Shown: positions 22,030-32,083 of the stretch, piece after piece
How the letters are laid out: each line of letters opens with the position of its first letter
How positions within the stretch are numbered: the first letter of the stretch is position 1
Origin: Maribacter sp.
GTDB taxonomy: Bacteria; Bacteroidota; Bacteroidia; Flavobacteriales; Flavobacteriaceae
NCBI GenBank assembly: GCA_029287355.1
Contig: JARFRH010000288.1
Coordinates: 1 to 38,560, forward strand
DNA: 38,560 nt
Direction of reading: 5' to 3'
Position numbers and translations under genes: made by a program
The notes under the pieces: model-generated
Databases searched by the model: none
Told to the model about the DNA's origin: nothing
The model's input: the letters and a program-made list of their open reading frames with translations, nothing else

Positions 22030-22503
22030 GTGATCGATTTCGACTCTCAATACGATTGTAAAGCTGATGCCAAAGGTAGGGTAATGTTACCTGTTGCCCT
22101 AAAAAATAAGCTTTTACCCGTACTCACAGATGGCTTTGTAATCAAAAGGGCGATTAACGGTGCTTGTTTGGAGTTGTGGCCTATGGCGGAATGGAAGGTA
22201 GAAATGACCAAAATCAAAGCGCTCAACCGTTTCGTTAAAAAGAACAATGATTTCATCCGGATTTTTTTATCGGGTGTCAAGGAAATTGAGATAGACAGCA
22301 CTGGTAGACTTCTTATTCCGAGGAATTTATTCGCGGTTGCGGGCATTAAGAAAGAAATCACTTTGAGTCCTGCCATAAATATCATGGAGATATGGGCCAA
22401 GGAGCGATATGAAGAGGCGGTCAGTATGCCAGATGATGAATTCGCGGCATTGGCGGAAGATGTAATGGGGGATAACGGGAAAGGTGTGCCCGATGTATCA
22501 TAA
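22030..22503 (+). CDS. mraZ: Division/cell-wall cluster transcriptional repressor MraZ
   Basis: MraZ is a ring-forming regulator with two SpoVT/AbrB-like domains that binds repeats upstream of its own gene. The product has 157 residues from GTG at 22030 (MIDFDSQYDCKADAKGRVML). A longer frame from GTG at 21967 would begin inside the MraZ boxes and upstream of the -7 element, so it cannot be made from that promoter. Domain 1 includes DAKGRVMLPVALKNKL and domain 2 DSTGRLLIPRNLFAVAGIKK; each has the usual DxxGR loop. The following rsmH start overlaps its end. Confidence 0.92.
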   Translation: MIDFDSQYDCKADAKGRVMLPVALKNKLLPVLTDGFVIKRAINGACLELWPMAEWKVEMTKIKALNRFVKKNNDFIRIFLSGVKEIEIDSTGRLLIPRNLFAVAGIKKEITLSPAINIMEIWAKERYEEAVSMPDDEFAALAEDVMGDNGKGVPDVS

Positions 22504-23386
22504 TCCGGTTTTATTGAAAGAGTCTGTTGACGGGCTAGCAATAAAAAAGAGCGGAATATATGTGGATGTGACCTTCGGTGGAGGAGGGCATTCCAAAGAA
22601 ATACTAAAACAACTGGGTGATGATGGCCGGTTGTTTGCATTTGATCAGGATGAAGATGCAATGGAAAATACCTTGGATGATTCAAGGTTTACGTTGATCA
22701 ATGAGAATTTTAGGTACATCAAACAGTTTTTAAAGTTCTATGGCATTCGGAAGGTAGATGGGATCTTGGCAGATTTCGGTGTCTCCTCGCATCAGTTCGA
22801 TAAAGCAGAACGTGGTTTTTCAACCCGTTTTGATGCGGACCTCGATATGCGAATGAGTAATAAGAACACGATTTCGGCCTATGATGTCGTCAATTCATAT
22901 CAATATGATGAACTGAGAAGGGTATTGTTCACTTATGGTGATTTGCGAAATGCAAATGCTATGGCGAAGGTTTTGTTGGCAAGGCGCGAAGAAGCACCGA
23001 TAAAAACAACGGAACAATTGAAAGAGGTGTTACGACAATTTTTGCCAGCTTCAAAAGAACACAAGATTCTGGCTCAGATATATCAGGCGATTCGAATTGA
23101 GGTAAATCAAGAGATAGCGGTGATCGAGGAGTTTTTAAAGCAGACTCCCGATTTATTGGATAAAGAGGGAAGGCTTAGCATAATAAGTTACCATTCCTTG
23201 GAAGACCGCTTAGTTAAACGATTCATCAGGGCTGGAAAATTTGATGGGGAACCTGACAAAGATTTTTATGGCAATATCAATGTACCCTTTAAAAAAGTCG
23301 GGGGCTTGATAGTTCCATCGAAGGAAGAAATAGCAATAAACAATAGGGCCCGAAGTGCAAAGCTTCGAATTGCGGAACGCATTTAG
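22493..23386 (+). CDS. rsmH: 16S rRNA (cytosine-1402 N4) methyltransferase RsmH (MraW)
   Basis: RsmH methylates N4 of C1402 in 16S rRNA. The protein has 297 residues from ATG at 22493 (MYHNPVLLKESVDGL), the usual family start; the GTG at 22484 is not needed. The SAM-binding loop is DVTFGGGGHS, followed by FAFDQDEDA, ILADFGVSSHQFD, RGFSTRFDADLDMRM and the final SYHSLEDRLVKRFI. It overlaps mraZ by 11 bases, pointing to translational coupling. Confidence 0.95.
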   Translation: MYHNPVLLKESVDGLAIKKSGIYVDVTFGGGGHSKEILKQLGDDGRLFAFDQDEDAMENTLDDSRFTLINENFRYIKQFLKFYGIRKVDGILADFGVSSHQFDKAERGFSTRFDADLDMRMSNKNTISAYDVVNSYQYDELRRVLFTYGDLRNANAMAKVLLARREEAPIKTTEQLKEVLRQFLPASKEHKILAQIYQAIRIEVNQEIAVIEEFLKQTPDLLDKEGRLSIISYHSLEDRLVKRFIRAGKFDGEPDKDFYGNINVPFKKVGGLIVPSKEEIAINNRARSAKLRIAERI

Positions 23387-23464
23387 AGTCCTTTTGAAAT
23401 AGTGGTAAAAGCAATGGGGAACAAGGTTTTAGCCTTCTTAGAATTAAAATAAAAAGAGTTTAAA

Positions 23465-23785
23465 ATGAGAAAAGGATTGCTTGACATACTTAAAGGAAAG
23501 TTTTTGGTAAGTGATGAAGCGCCAAAAAATTGGCTGTTTATTCTCTTTGCGTCCTTTTTGGCTACGGTGATGATTGGTAGTTCGCATAGTGCAGACCGAA
23601 AAGTGCATCAAATTGCCGCCTTGAATGAACAAGTGAAAGAGCTGCGGAGTGAGTTTGTAGATGTGCGTTCCGATGTTCAAAAGTTACGTCTAGAGTCCAA
23701 AATCACAGAGATTGTCGCAGTGGATGAATTGTACCCATCCGAAGATCCACCTAAAAAGATCAAAGTAATGTCCAATAAACAATAA
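23465..23785 (+). CDS. ftsL: FtsL-like division protein
   Basis: The 106-residue protein is a bitopic membrane protein: a cytoplasmic start, one span at about residues 23-40 (WLFILFASFLATVMIGSS), then a periplasmic leucine-zipper-like helix (IAALNEQVKELRSEFVDVRS, then DVQKLRLESKITEIV). Sequence similarity between FtsL proteins is low, so the call rests on topology, length and its place between rsmH and ftsI. It should form the FtsQLB-like scaffold that activates FtsWI. A 78-base gap separates it from rsmH. Confidence 0.85.
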   Translation: MRKGLLDILKGKFLVSDEAPKNWLFILFASFLATVMIGSSHSADRKVHQIAALNEQVKELRSEFVDVRSDVQKLRLESKITEIVAVDELYPSEDPPKKIKVMSNKQ

Positions 23786-23787
23786 TA

Positions 23788-25794
23788 GTGGCTGTAAACG
23801 ATAAGAACATATTGAAACGATTGTATTTTGTGGCAGGCTGCCTCTTTCTATTTGCCTGTGCAGTGCTTTTCAAACTCGTGAGCATTCAGGTGGTCAATGG
23901 TGATAAGTACCGCCAATTAGCGGAAGAACGAACCTCGAAAATGTTCACGATCGCTCCGAATCGTGGGGATCTTATTTCTGATGATGGTAGTTTACTTGCC
24001 ACCTCGGTATCGCGGTACACTATTCGATTTGATGCCGTCACCGTGAGCGATGCGAATTTCAAAGAGTATCTAAAACCCTTATCGCAAGCCTTATCTAATT
24101 TGACGGGAAAACCATCAGCTGACTATGTCCAACTTTTTAGAAAGGCCAAGGAGAACAGAAATCGATATACTCTGGTAGCTAGAAATCTTGATTATTCCGA
24201 ATACATAGCGGTCAAAGATTTTCCCTTGTTTAAAAAGGGGCCATATAAAGGCGGATTGATTGTGGAGCAGAAAACCGTTCGCGAACATCCATTAGGGAAA
24301 ATCGCTGAGCGAAGTGTGGGCTATGAGCGCGTTGATGAAAATGGATATCGAACCCGAGTAGGGCTTGAGGGTGCTTTTGGTGAATACCTCAGAGGCAAAG
24401 AAGGGAAACGCCTTAAACAAAAAATAGCGAAAGGTCAATGGAAACCTGTAGGTCAAGAGAACATTATCGAACCTAAAGATGGTTATGACGTGATATCCAC
24501 TATAGATATCAATATTCAAGACATTGCCCATCATGCACTTTTAGCCCAGTTGGAAAAGTACAGCGCAGATCACGGTTGTGTCATTGTCATGGAGACGGAA
24601 ACAGGTGAGATCAAGGCTATTTCTAATTTGGGCAAAACCAAAGAGGGCAAATATTACGAGCGATTAAATTATGCCATTGGAGAGTCACATGAGCCTGGTT
24701 CTACTTTTAAATTAATGAATATCGTAGCTGCTCTGGAAGATAGGGTCATCGATACGAGTACGATTAAGGATACTGGTAAAGGCTATTGGAAAATCTATAA
24801 CCACAGGGTAAAGGATTCAAAACATGGTGGATATGGTAAAATATCCATGGCGAAGGCTTTTGAGGTTTCTTCGAATACTGCTTTTGCGCAAATGATTCAT
24901 GATGGCTATAAGCAAGAACCTTCTAAATATGTCAATCGTTTGATGAGTATGAACCTCGGAAAAGAACTCGGACTACCTATTAAAGGAGAGGGTAAGCCCG
25001 TACTGCGCTTTCCGGGTGATAAAGGTTGGTCAGGGCTATCGTTAGCTCAAATGGCTTATGGCTATGAAGTTTCAATGACACCGCTGCAAATACTCACTTT
25101 CTACAACGCTATTGCCAATGATGGTGAAATGGTGAAACCCCGATTGATCAAAGAAGTCAAAGAATTAAACCAAACGATTTTCAAATTCGAAAAAGAAGTA
25201 ATTAATCCCTCGATTTGTTCTCAAGAAACCGTGAATCAAGTTCAAGACCTATTAAAGAATGTGGTAGAGAAAAAACATGGAACCGGACATAAGATGTATT
25301 CGCCTAATTTTTCAATGGCAGGAAAAACGGGTACTGCGCAGAAAAACTATGTGAATAAAGACCCGGATGTGATGACGTATATCTCGACTTTTGCCGGGTA
25401 TTTTCCAGTAGAAAGCCCTAAGTACTCCTGTATTGTGGTCATTCATGAACCAGATAAGAGTGTTGGTTACTATGGTGCCGATGTTTCTGGTCCTGTCTTC
25501 AAATCCATAGCTCAAAAAGTATATGCAAATAACCCACTGATTGATGAAGTGGATATGATTCATGTTCAAGATGAAAATTTGGATAAGAATTATCAAAAGT
25601 ATTATGCTGAAGCTCAAAAGAAATACAAAAATGTGCCCAATGTGCAGGGCATGAGCGGAATGGATGCAATATCCATTTTAGAAAACCTGGGAATTGAGGT
25701 TGAGGTAAAGGGGAATGGAACGGTCAAGAAACAGTCCATCTCCTATGGCACGGATATCAAAAAAGTCGCTAAAATCATATTGGAACTTTCATGA
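23788..25794 (+). CDS. ftsI: Division-specific transpeptidase FtsI (PBP3) with C-terminal PASTA domain
   Basis: FtsI cross-links septal peptidoglycan together with FtsW. The 668-residue class B penicillin-binding protein has one N-terminal span (about residues 12-34), a PBP dimer domain (RGDLISDDGSLLATS, LEGAFGEYLRG), and a transpeptidase domain with SxxK at Ser305-Lys308 (EPGSTFKLM), SxN at Ser361-Asn363 (SSNTAF) and KTG at 513-515 (AGKTGTAQ). From about residue 610 a PASTA domain follows (VPNVQGMSGMDAISILENLG). The start is GTG at 23788, two bases after ftsL; its stop overlaps the murE start (ATGA). Confidence 0.95.
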   Translation: MAVNDKNILKRLYFVAGCLFLFACAVLFKLVSIQVVNGDKYRQLAEERTSKMFTIAPNRGDLISDDGSLLATSVSRYTIRFDAVTVSDANFKEYLKPLSQALSNLTGKPSADYVQLFRKAKENRNRYTLVARNLDYSEYIAVKDFPLFKKGPYKGGLIVEQKTVREHPLGKIAERSVGYERVDENGYRTRVGLEGAFGEYLRGKEGKRLKQKIAKGQWKPVGQENIIEPKDGYDVISTIDINIQDIAHHALLAQLEKYSADHGCVIVMETETGEIKAISNLGKTKEGKYYERLNYAIGESHEPGSTFKLMNIVAALEDRVIDTSTIKDTGKGYWKIYNHRVKDSKHGGYGKISMAKAFEVSSNTAFAQMIHDGYKQEPSKYVNRLMSMNLGKELGLPIKGEGKPVLRFPGDKGWSGLSLAQMAYGYEVSMTPLQILTFYNAIANDGEMVKPRLIKEVKELNQTIFKFEKEVINPSICSQETVNQVQDLLKNVVEKKHGTGHKMYSPNFSMAGKTGTAQKNYVNKDPDVMTYISTFAGYFPVESPKYSCIVVIHEPDKSVGYYGADVSGPVFKSIAQKVYANNPLIDEVDMIHVQDENLDKNYQKYYAEAQKKYKNVPNVQGMSGMDAISILENLGIEVEVKGNGTVKKQSISYGTDIKKVAKIILELS

Positions 25795-27254
25795 TGCTTT
25801 TGAAAGACATATTATATGGAGTAAGTCTTAATGCAGTAAGTGGATCCACTAATGTCATGGTAAATACCGTGCAGTTCGATTCGCGAAAGGTAACTATGGA
25901 CGATGTTTTTGTGGCCATACGCGGTTTGGTGAGCGATGGGCATGATTATATCGAAAAGGCGGTTAATTCCGGCGCAAAGGCCATTATATGTGAAAAGCTT
26001 CCTGAACAAATGGTTAATGAGATTACCTATGTGGAGGTTAGCAATGGTAATTCTGCTTTGGCCATAATGGCATCGAACTTCTATGAAAACCCATCGAAGA
26101 ATTTAAAACTTATAGGCGTTACCGGAACAAATGGAAAGACAACAGTAAGTAGTTTATTGTATCAATTGTTTAAAAAAGCGGGCTATAAAGTTGGTCTGAT
26201 TTCCACCATAAAAATCATGGTAGATGATACCGAATATAAGACAAGTCATACTACTCCAGATGCATTGACGATTAACGCTCATATAAAGTTGATGAACGAT
26301 GCTGGTGTCGAATTCTGTTTTATGGAAGTTAGCTCACATGGTATTCATCAGAAAAGAACGGAAGGTTTGGTTTTTGAAGGAGCGATTTTTACTAATCTCT
26401 CGCATGATCACTTGGATTACCACAAGACATTTGCGGAGTATCGCGATACCAAAAAAATTCTATTCGATAGCCTAACTAAAAAGGCGTTCGCATTGACCAA
26501 TATCGATGATAAAAATGGTCTTGTGATGCTGCAAAATACAAAGGCCCGAAAATATACTTATGCCTTAAAAACCTATGCGGACTATAGGGCTCGGATATTA
26601 GAAAATCAATTCGATGGGCAACTATTGAAAATCAATGATAATGAGCTTTGGTCAAAACTCATTGGCCATTTCAATGCATACAATATGTTGGCAATTTATG
26701 CCACCGCAGATTTGTTAGGACTGGAAAAATTCGAAACCCTTCGCCTTTTAAGTGAGCTTGAAAACGTTGATGGACGCTTTCAGTATTTTATATCGAAGGA
26801 AAAAATTACAGCGATAGTCGATTATGCCCATACACCGGATGCGCTAAAAAATGTGCTTGATACTATCAACACGTTGAGAACTGGAAATGAAAACGTCATC
26901 ACCGTTGTGGGGTGTGGTGGCGATAGAGACAGATCTAAGCGCCCGGTTATGGGTCATATCGCTTCCGAGATGAGCAATAAAGCCATTTTTACTTCCGATA
27001 ACCCACGATCTGAAGAGCCTGCTGCAATAATTGAGGAAATGGTTGGAGGAGTAGAACCACAGAACACCAAAAAAATCCTATCGATAGAAAATAGAGAGCA
27101 AGCGATTAAGACGGCCTGTCAATTGGCTCATGCTAATGATATAATACTCGTGGCTGGCAAAGGCCACGAAACCTATCAAGAAACAAACGGAAAACGAATT
27201 GATTTTGATGATTTCAAAATCATCAAAGACTTATTATCAGAACTGGATAAATAA
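25791..27254 (+). CDS. murE: UDP-MurNAc-L-Ala-D-Glu:meso-diaminopimelate ligase
   Basis: MurE adds the third residue of the peptidoglycan stem peptide. The 487-residue Mur ligase has the ATP loop GTNGKTT (112-118), the substrate block [22 protein letters not shown] and [14 protein letters not shown], and the motif SDNPRSEEP near residue 405; DNPR at this place marks meso-diaminopimelate rather than lysine enzymes. The ATG at 25791 overlaps the ftsI stop by four bases. Confidence 0.95.
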   Translation: MMLLKDILYGVSLNAVSGSTNVMVNTVQFDSRKVTMDDVFVAIRGLVSDGHDYIEKAVNSGAKAIICEKLPEQMVNEITYVEVSNGNSALAIMASNFYENPSKNLKLIGVTGTNGKTTVSSLLYQLFKKAGYKVGLISTIKIMVDDTEYKTSHTTPDALTINAHIKLMNDAGVEFCFMEVSSHGIHQKRTEGLVFEGAIFTNLSHDHLDYHKTFAEYRDTKKILFDSLTKKAFALTNIDDKNGLVMLQNTKARKYTYALKTYADYRARILENQFDGQLLKINDNELWSKLIGHFNAYNMLAIYATADLLGLEKFETLRLLSELENVDGRFQYFISKEKITAIVDYAHTPDALKNVLDTINTLRTGNENVITVVGCGGDRDRSKRPVMGHIASEMSNKAIFTSDNPRSEEPAAIIEEMVGGVEPQNTKKILSIENREQAIKTACQLAHANDIILVAGKGHETYQETNGKRIDFDDFKIIKDLLSELDK

Positions 27255-28474
27255 TGTTGTATTACTTATTTGAATATTTGGAAAAACAATACCAAGTACC
27301 TGGGGCGAGCTTATTTCAGTTCAGCACCTTTCGTGCAGGTATGGCCATATTGTTTTCCCTGATTATAGCCACATCCTATGGTAAGCGTATCATTCTTCTA
27401 CTTCAAAAAAAGCAAGTGGGTGAGACGATTCGCGAATTGGGCCTAGAAGGGCAAAAACAAAAAGCAGGTACACCTACCATGGGTGGTATCATCATCATTT
27501 TGGCGACTTTGATACCTGTGTTGCTATTTGCCAAGCTAGATAACATTTACATCATTCTGTTGATATTCACCACGGTATGGATGGGTATTATCGGTTTTGT
27601 TGATGACTATATAAAGGTCTTTAAAAAGAATAAGGAAGGCTTGAAGGGAAGGTTCAAAGTGCTTGGCCAAATTGTCCTAGGCCTTATTGTTGGTGCTGTC
27701 TTGTATTTTCATCCAGAGGTTACCATGCGCGACCATAATAGCACAACGATTACTGAGCAATTTACAGTTGAGGAGGTACGGGGTTTAGAGGTCAAATCAA
27801 CCATGACCACAGTTCCCTTTTTTAAAAATAACGAATTCGATTATACCAGTTTTATAGGATGGGCCGGGGAAGGCGCAATAGAATATACCTGGTTAATTTT
27901 TATTCCGATTATCATATTGATTGTAACGGCTGTTTCGAATGGTGCAAATCTGACTGATGGTATAGATGGGTTGGCGGCAGGTACGTCGGCCATTATCGGT
28001 TTTACCCTCGGGGTTTTTGCCTTGGTATCGGGTAATGTGATTTTCTCAAACTACTTAGATATTATGTATATACCGGGTTCAGGCGAATTATTGGTATTCA
28101 TTACTGCATTTGTTGGAGCCCTAGTCGGATTTCTTTGGTACAACGCTTTTCCTGCCCAGGTTTTTATGGGCGATACAGGGAGCCTTACTATTGGTGGCGT
28201 AATAGCAGTGATCGCAATTATAGTGAGAAAAGAATTGCTCATCCCTTTACTATGCGGAATCTTTTTTGCGGAATCGATTTCGGTGATGCTACAAGTGGGA
28301 TATTTCAAATACACCAAGAACAAGTTGGGCGAGGGAAAACGTATTTTTTTAATGTCACCGTTGCATCACCATTACCAAAAGAAAGGCTACCACGAGAGTA
28401 AGATTGTGACACGCTTTTGGATTGTAGGTATCATGTTGGCTATTGCAACTATAGTGACTTTGAAAGTACGCTAA
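27254..28474 (+). CDS. mraY: Phospho-MurNAc-pentapeptide transferase MraY
   Basis: MraY links phospho-MurNAc-pentapeptide to undecaprenyl phosphate to make lipid I in the inner membrane. The 406-residue protein has about ten spans. Family motifs seen are [13 protein letters not shown], the catalytic [34 protein letters not shown] and the [13 protein letters not shown] loop. Its ATG shares one base with the murE stop. Confidence 0.95.
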   Translation: MLYYLFEYLEKQYQVPGASLFQFSTFRAGMAILFSLIIATSYGKRIILLLQKKQVGETIRELGLEGQKQKAGTPTMGGIIIILATLIPVLLFAKLDNIYIILLIFTTVWMGIIGFVDDYIKVFKKNKEGLKGRFKVLGQIVLGLIVGAVLYFHPEVTMRDHNSTTITEQFTVEEVRGLEVKSTMTTVPFFKNNEFDYTSFIGWAGEGAIEYTWLIFIPIIILIVTAVSNGANLTDGIDGLAAGTSAIIGFTLGVFALVSGNVIFSNYLDIMYIPGSGELLVFITAFVGALVGFLWYNAFPAQVFMGDTGSLTIGGVIAVIAIIVRKELLIPLLCGIFFAESISVMLQVGYFKYTKNKLGEGKRIFLMSPLHHHYQKKGYHESKIVTRFWIVGIMLAIATIVTLKVR

Positions 28475-28475
28475 A

Positions 28476-29810
28476 ATGAAGCGATTGGTAATTCTTGGAG
28501 GAGGAGAAAGTGGTGTAGGAACAGCCATTTTAGGTAAGAAAAAGGGATATGAGGTTTTTGTGTCCGACAAAGGGAAAATAAAAGAGAAGTACAGAAAAGT
28601 TCTTGAACATATTGGGATAGATTGGGAAGATGAAAAGCATACAGAATCAAAGATTTTGAATGCCGATGTAGTGATGAAGAGTCCGGGTATACCTGACAAG
28701 GTGCCTTTGGTCTTAAAGCTTGTGGCAAAGGGGATAACGGTGATTTCAGAAATCGAATTCGCATCAAAATATACTGATGCCACCATTATCGGAATTACCG
28801 GGAGCAATGGCAAGACCACGACCACGATGTTAACAAATCATATTTTGAAAGAAGGTGGTTTGAATGTAGGAATGGCTGGTAATATTGGTGACAGTTTTGC
28901 GAAGATGGTCGCTGAAAAAAACATTGATTTCTATGTTTTGGAAATCAGCAGTTTTCAATTGGATGGTATTGATGAGTTCAAACCTCATATTGCGATACTC
29001 ACGAATATAACACCAGATCATTTAGATCGATATGATTACAAATTCGAAAATTATGTCGCTTCCAAATTTCGGGTCGCCATGAACCAAACCGAGTCGGATT
29101 TTTTAATCTATGATGCCGATGATGAAGTAATAGTCGACTGGTTGAAAAACCACCCTGTAAAATCCCAATTAGTGCCTTTTTCAATAGAACGACAGTTGGA
29201 TAAAGGGGCTTGTCTCAAGAACAAGAACATACGAATAACAACTAATACTAATACCATAGAAATGACGACAGACGCCTTAGCACTTGAAGGAAAACACAAT
29301 TTGAAGAACACCATGGCGGCATCTACTGTTGCTAAATTAGTTGGTATTCGCAAAGAAACGATTAGGCAAAGTATAACCAATTTCCAAGGTGTTGAGCATC
29401 GCTTGGAGAAGGTATTGAAAATAGGTCATGTGCAGTACATCAATGATTCAAAGGCGACCAATGTGAACGCGACCTATTTTGCTCTTGATAGTATGAGTGC
29501 CCCTACGGTATGGATAGTGGGTGGTGTAGATAAGGGCAATGATTATAAAGAGTTGATGCCCTTGGTTCGTGAAAAAGTAAAAGCGATTATTTGCTTAGGT
29601 CTTGACAACGAAAAAATAAAAGACGCCTTTGGTAATGTGGTCGATTTGATGGTTGAGACTTTTGCAATGTCAGAGGCGATAAAAGTGGCCTACAAAATTG
29701 CGGAGCGAGGCGATACCGTCTTGTTGTCACCTGCTTGTGCAAGTTTTGATTTATTTGAAAACTATGAGGATAGGGGTAATCAGTTTAAAGAAGAGATAAA
29801 AAACTTATAA
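28476..29810 (+). CDS. murD: UDP-MurNAc-L-alanine:D-glutamate ligase
   Basis: MurD adds D-glutamate, the second residue of the stem peptide, in the cytoplasm. The 444-residue protein opens with LVILGGGESGVGTA for the UDP part, has the ATP loop GITGSNGKTTTTML, FQLDGIDEFKPHIAILTNI, HLDRYD and EHRLEKV, and the late NDSKATNVNAT and LLSPACASFDLFENY blocks of MurD. It starts one base after the mraY stop. Confidence 0.95.
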   Translation: MKRLVILGGGESGVGTAILGKKKGYEVFVSDKGKIKEKYRKVLEHIGIDWEDEKHTESKILNADVVMKSPGIPDKVPLVLKLVAKGITVISEIEFASKYTDATIIGITGSNGKTTTTMLTNHILKEGGLNVGMAGNIGDSFAKMVAEKNIDFYVLEISSFQLDGIDEFKPHIAILTNITPDHLDRYDYKFENYVASKFRVAMNQTESDFLIYDADDEVIVDWLKNHPVKSQLVPFSIERQLDKGACLKNKNIRITTNTNTIEMTTDALALEGKHNLKNTMAASTVAKLVGIRKETIRQSITNFQGVEHRLEKVLKIGHVQYINDSKATNVNATYFALDSMSAPTVWIVGGVDKGNDYKELMPLVREKVKAIICLGLDNEKIKDAFGNVVDLMVETFAMSEAIKVAYKIAERGDTVLLSPACASFDLFENYEDRGNQFKEEIKNL

Positions 29811-29811
29811 G

Positions 29812-31008
29812 GTGCTATCATTTTTAAAGAACATACAAGGTGATAAGGCGATTTGGGCGGTAGTAGCTCTCTTGGCATTGTTTTCATTCTTACCCGTGTA
29901 TAGTGCGAGTAGTAATCTTGTATATGTAATTGGCAATGGCACAACAATGGGCCATTTGGTCAAGCATGCCATGTTGTTGATTCTAGGTTTTGGTATCATC
30001 TATGGTGTTCATAAAATACCCACCCATTATTTCAAAGGACTTTCGTTGATTGCCATGCCCATTGTTGTGATCCTCTTGATGTATACATTGGCTCAGGGTT
30101 CTACCATTGAAGGTGCGAATGCCAGTCGATGGATCAGTGTTCCATTAGTTGGTTCTTTTCAGCCATCAAATTTGGCTGCTGTAGTATTAATGATTTATGT
30201 GGCAAGGTACTTGACCAAAATAAAGGATAAGACCATCACTTTTAAAGAGAGCATCATTCCGTTATGGATTCCTGTTTTCTTGGTGATCATATTGATTTTA
30301 CCCGCTAACTTTTCAACGGCCGGTATTATTTTTTCAATGGTATTGTTGTTGGCTTTTATTGGCGGATATCCTTTAAAATATCTCTTGGCTATTGTAGGCA
30401 TAGGGATACTTGCATTTATCATGTTCGTGCTTGCGGCAAAAGCGATGCCCGATAAATTTTCGAATAGGGTCGATACTTGGGAGAATAGATGGGAAAATTA
30501 CTGGAATGGGGAAGACACTGAGGCGGATTACCAAATTGAAAAAGCCAAAATAGCTATTGCGACGGGCGGAATTGCCGGTAAAGGTGCTGGAAAAAGTGTG
30601 CAAAAGAATTTTTTGCCGCAGAGCGAATCTGACTTTATTTATGCAATTATTATTGAGGAATACGGTCTGATTGGAGGTTTTACCATCATGTTTTTTTACC
30701 TCTTGTTGCTCTTTCGAATCGTTGTGGTAGCCAATGGAAGTAAGACCATTTTCGGGAAGTTGCTGGTTTTGGGAGTAGGACTACCTATTGTATTCCAAGC
30801 TTTGATTAATATGTCAGTCGCGGTGGAGTTATTCCCAGTAACAGGGCAGAATCTACCCTTGATAAGCCGAGGGGGAACCTCAAGTTGGATGACTTGTTTG
30901 GCCATAGGTATCATTTTGAGTGCAAGTAACAAGAAATTTGGCAAGAGCAAAGCCGGTAAAAAAGTGAATGAGAATAATCCTTTAGAAATATTAAGTGGAC
31001 AATTATAG
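29812..31008 (+). CDS. ftsW: Peptidoglycan polymerase FtsW
   Basis: FtsW is the SEDS-family glycosyltransferase that polymerises lipid II at the septum with FtsI. The 398-residue protein has about ten spans. Family features are the opening [36 protein letters not shown], the [20 protein letters not shown] loop and [16 protein letters not shown] near the end. The start is GTG at 29812, one base after murD; its 3' end overlaps murG by 14 bases. Confidence 0.95.
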   Translation: MLSFLKNIQGDKAIWAVVALLALFSFLPVYSASSNLVYVIGNGTTMGHLVKHAMLLILGFGIIYGVHKIPTHYFKGLSLIAMPIVVILLMYTLAQGSTIEGANASRWISVPLVGSFQPSNLAAVVLMIYVARYLTKIKDKTITFKESIIPLWIPVFLVIILILPANFSTAGIIFSMVLLLAFIGGYPLKYLLAIVGIGILAFIMFVLAAKAMPDKFSNRVDTWENRWENYWNGEDTEADYQIEKAKIAIATGGIAGKGAGKSVQKNFLPQSESDFIYAIIIEEYGLIGGFTIMFFYLLLLFRIVVVANGSKTIFGKLLVLGVGLPIVFQALINMSVAVELFPVTGQNLPLISRGGTSSWMTCLAIGIILSASNKKFGKSKAGKKVNENNPLEILSGQL

Positions 31009-32083
31009 GTTCATACTTTCTGGAGGAGGCACAGGCGGACATATTTATCCGGCCATAGCCATAGCAAATGAGTTAAAAAAAAGACATCCGAAGGCTGAAT
31101 TTTTGTTTGTTGGAGCCAAGGATCGAATGGAGATGGAAAAAGTACCACAGGCCGGGTTCAAAATAGAAGGATTGTGGATTACCGGGTTACAGCGGAAACT
31201 GACCCTAAAAAATTTGATGTTTCCTTTTAAACTGATAAGTAGTTTGATAAAAGCGGGAAAAATAGTGTCAAGATTCAAACCTCATGCCGTTGTTGGTACA
31301 GGCGGCTTCGCTAGTGGTCCTTTATTGAGAGTTGCTTCTGGGCGTAATATTCCTTGTGTATTACAAGAACAGAATTCTTATGCAGGTATTACCAATAAAC
31401 TATTGAAAAATAAGGTCGCCAAAATATGTGTGGCCTATGATGGGATGGAAAAGTTTTTTCCAGAGGAGAAAATCGTAAAAACCGGTAACCCGGTGAGGGG
31501 TGACTTGGTCGAGGCGAAAGACGATTCAAAAGCCGCGCGTGAATTCTTCGGATTAAATTCTGAAAAACCAACCGTTTTTATTCTCGGTGGAAGTTTAGGC
31601 GCGAGGCGCATTAATCAGTTGATCGAAAAAGAACTTGGTTTTTTTGAAGCATTGGGTATTCAGTTGCTTTGGCAATGTGGCAAATTGTATTACGAGGAGT
31701 ACAAAAAATATAATAGCGCTACTGTAAAAGTACTTGACTATGTCTCTCGAATGGATTTTGCCTATGCTGCTGGTGATATAATGATTTCCCGTGCCGGTGC
31801 AGGTTCGGTTTCAGAGCTTTGTATTGTAGGTAAACCTGTACTATTTATTCCCTCGCCCAATGTTGCGGAAGATCATCAAACCAAGAATGCAATGGCTTTG
31901 GCGAATGAAGGTGCTGCCATACTGATTCGAGAACAAGATTTGGATATGGATTTTGAGAAGTCGTTTTCCGAAGTATTTCATTCTAAAGAAAAACAAGAAC
32001 TAATGAAAGCGAATATCAAAAAGTTGGCCATGCCAAATGCTACTAATGATATTGTCGACGAAATAGAAAAATTATTGAGGTAA
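30995..32083 (+). CDS. murG: Lipid II synthase MurG (UDP-GlcNAc transferase)
   Basis: MurG adds GlcNAc to lipid I on the inner face of the membrane. The 362-residue GT-B fold protein opens [19 protein letters not shown] and has [37 protein letters not shown] and [17 protein letters not shown], all family blocks. The start is GTG at 30995, inside the end of ftsW; the sequence [11 protein letters not shown] fits the usual start. Confidence 0.95.
   Translation: MDNYRFILSGGGTGGHIYPAIAIANELKKRHPKAEFLFVGAKDRMEMEKVPQAGFKIEGLWITGLQRKLTLKNLMFPFKLISSLIKAGKIVSRFKPHAVVGTGGFASGPLLRVASGRNIPCVLQEQNSYAGITNKLLKNKVAKICVAYDGMEKFFPEEKIVKTGNPVRGDLVEAKDDSKAAREFFGLNSEKPTVFILGGSLGARRINQLIEKELGFFEALGIQLLWQCGKLYYEEYKKYNSATVKVLDYVSRMDFAYAAGDIMISRAGAGSVSELCIVGKPVLFIPSPNVAEDHQTKNAMALANEGAAILIREQDLDMDFEKSFSEVFHSKEKQELMKANIKKLAMPNATNDIVDEIEKLLR

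Noticed and set aside
22047-22685. Long antisense open frame of 212 codons over mraZ and rsmH
   Set aside because: It overlaps two well-supported genes on the other strand, has no leader, and its Ser/Pro/Leu-rich composition is that of an antisense shadow.
23402-23411. GTGGTAAA in the rsmH-ftsL gap as a further MraZ box
   Set aside because: Only one clear box is present with no partner at 10-bp spacing, and no promoter element lies beside it.
28355-28825. Antisense open frame of 156 codons over mraY and murD
   Set aside because: It lies wholly opposite conserved Mur genes and has no recognisable domain.
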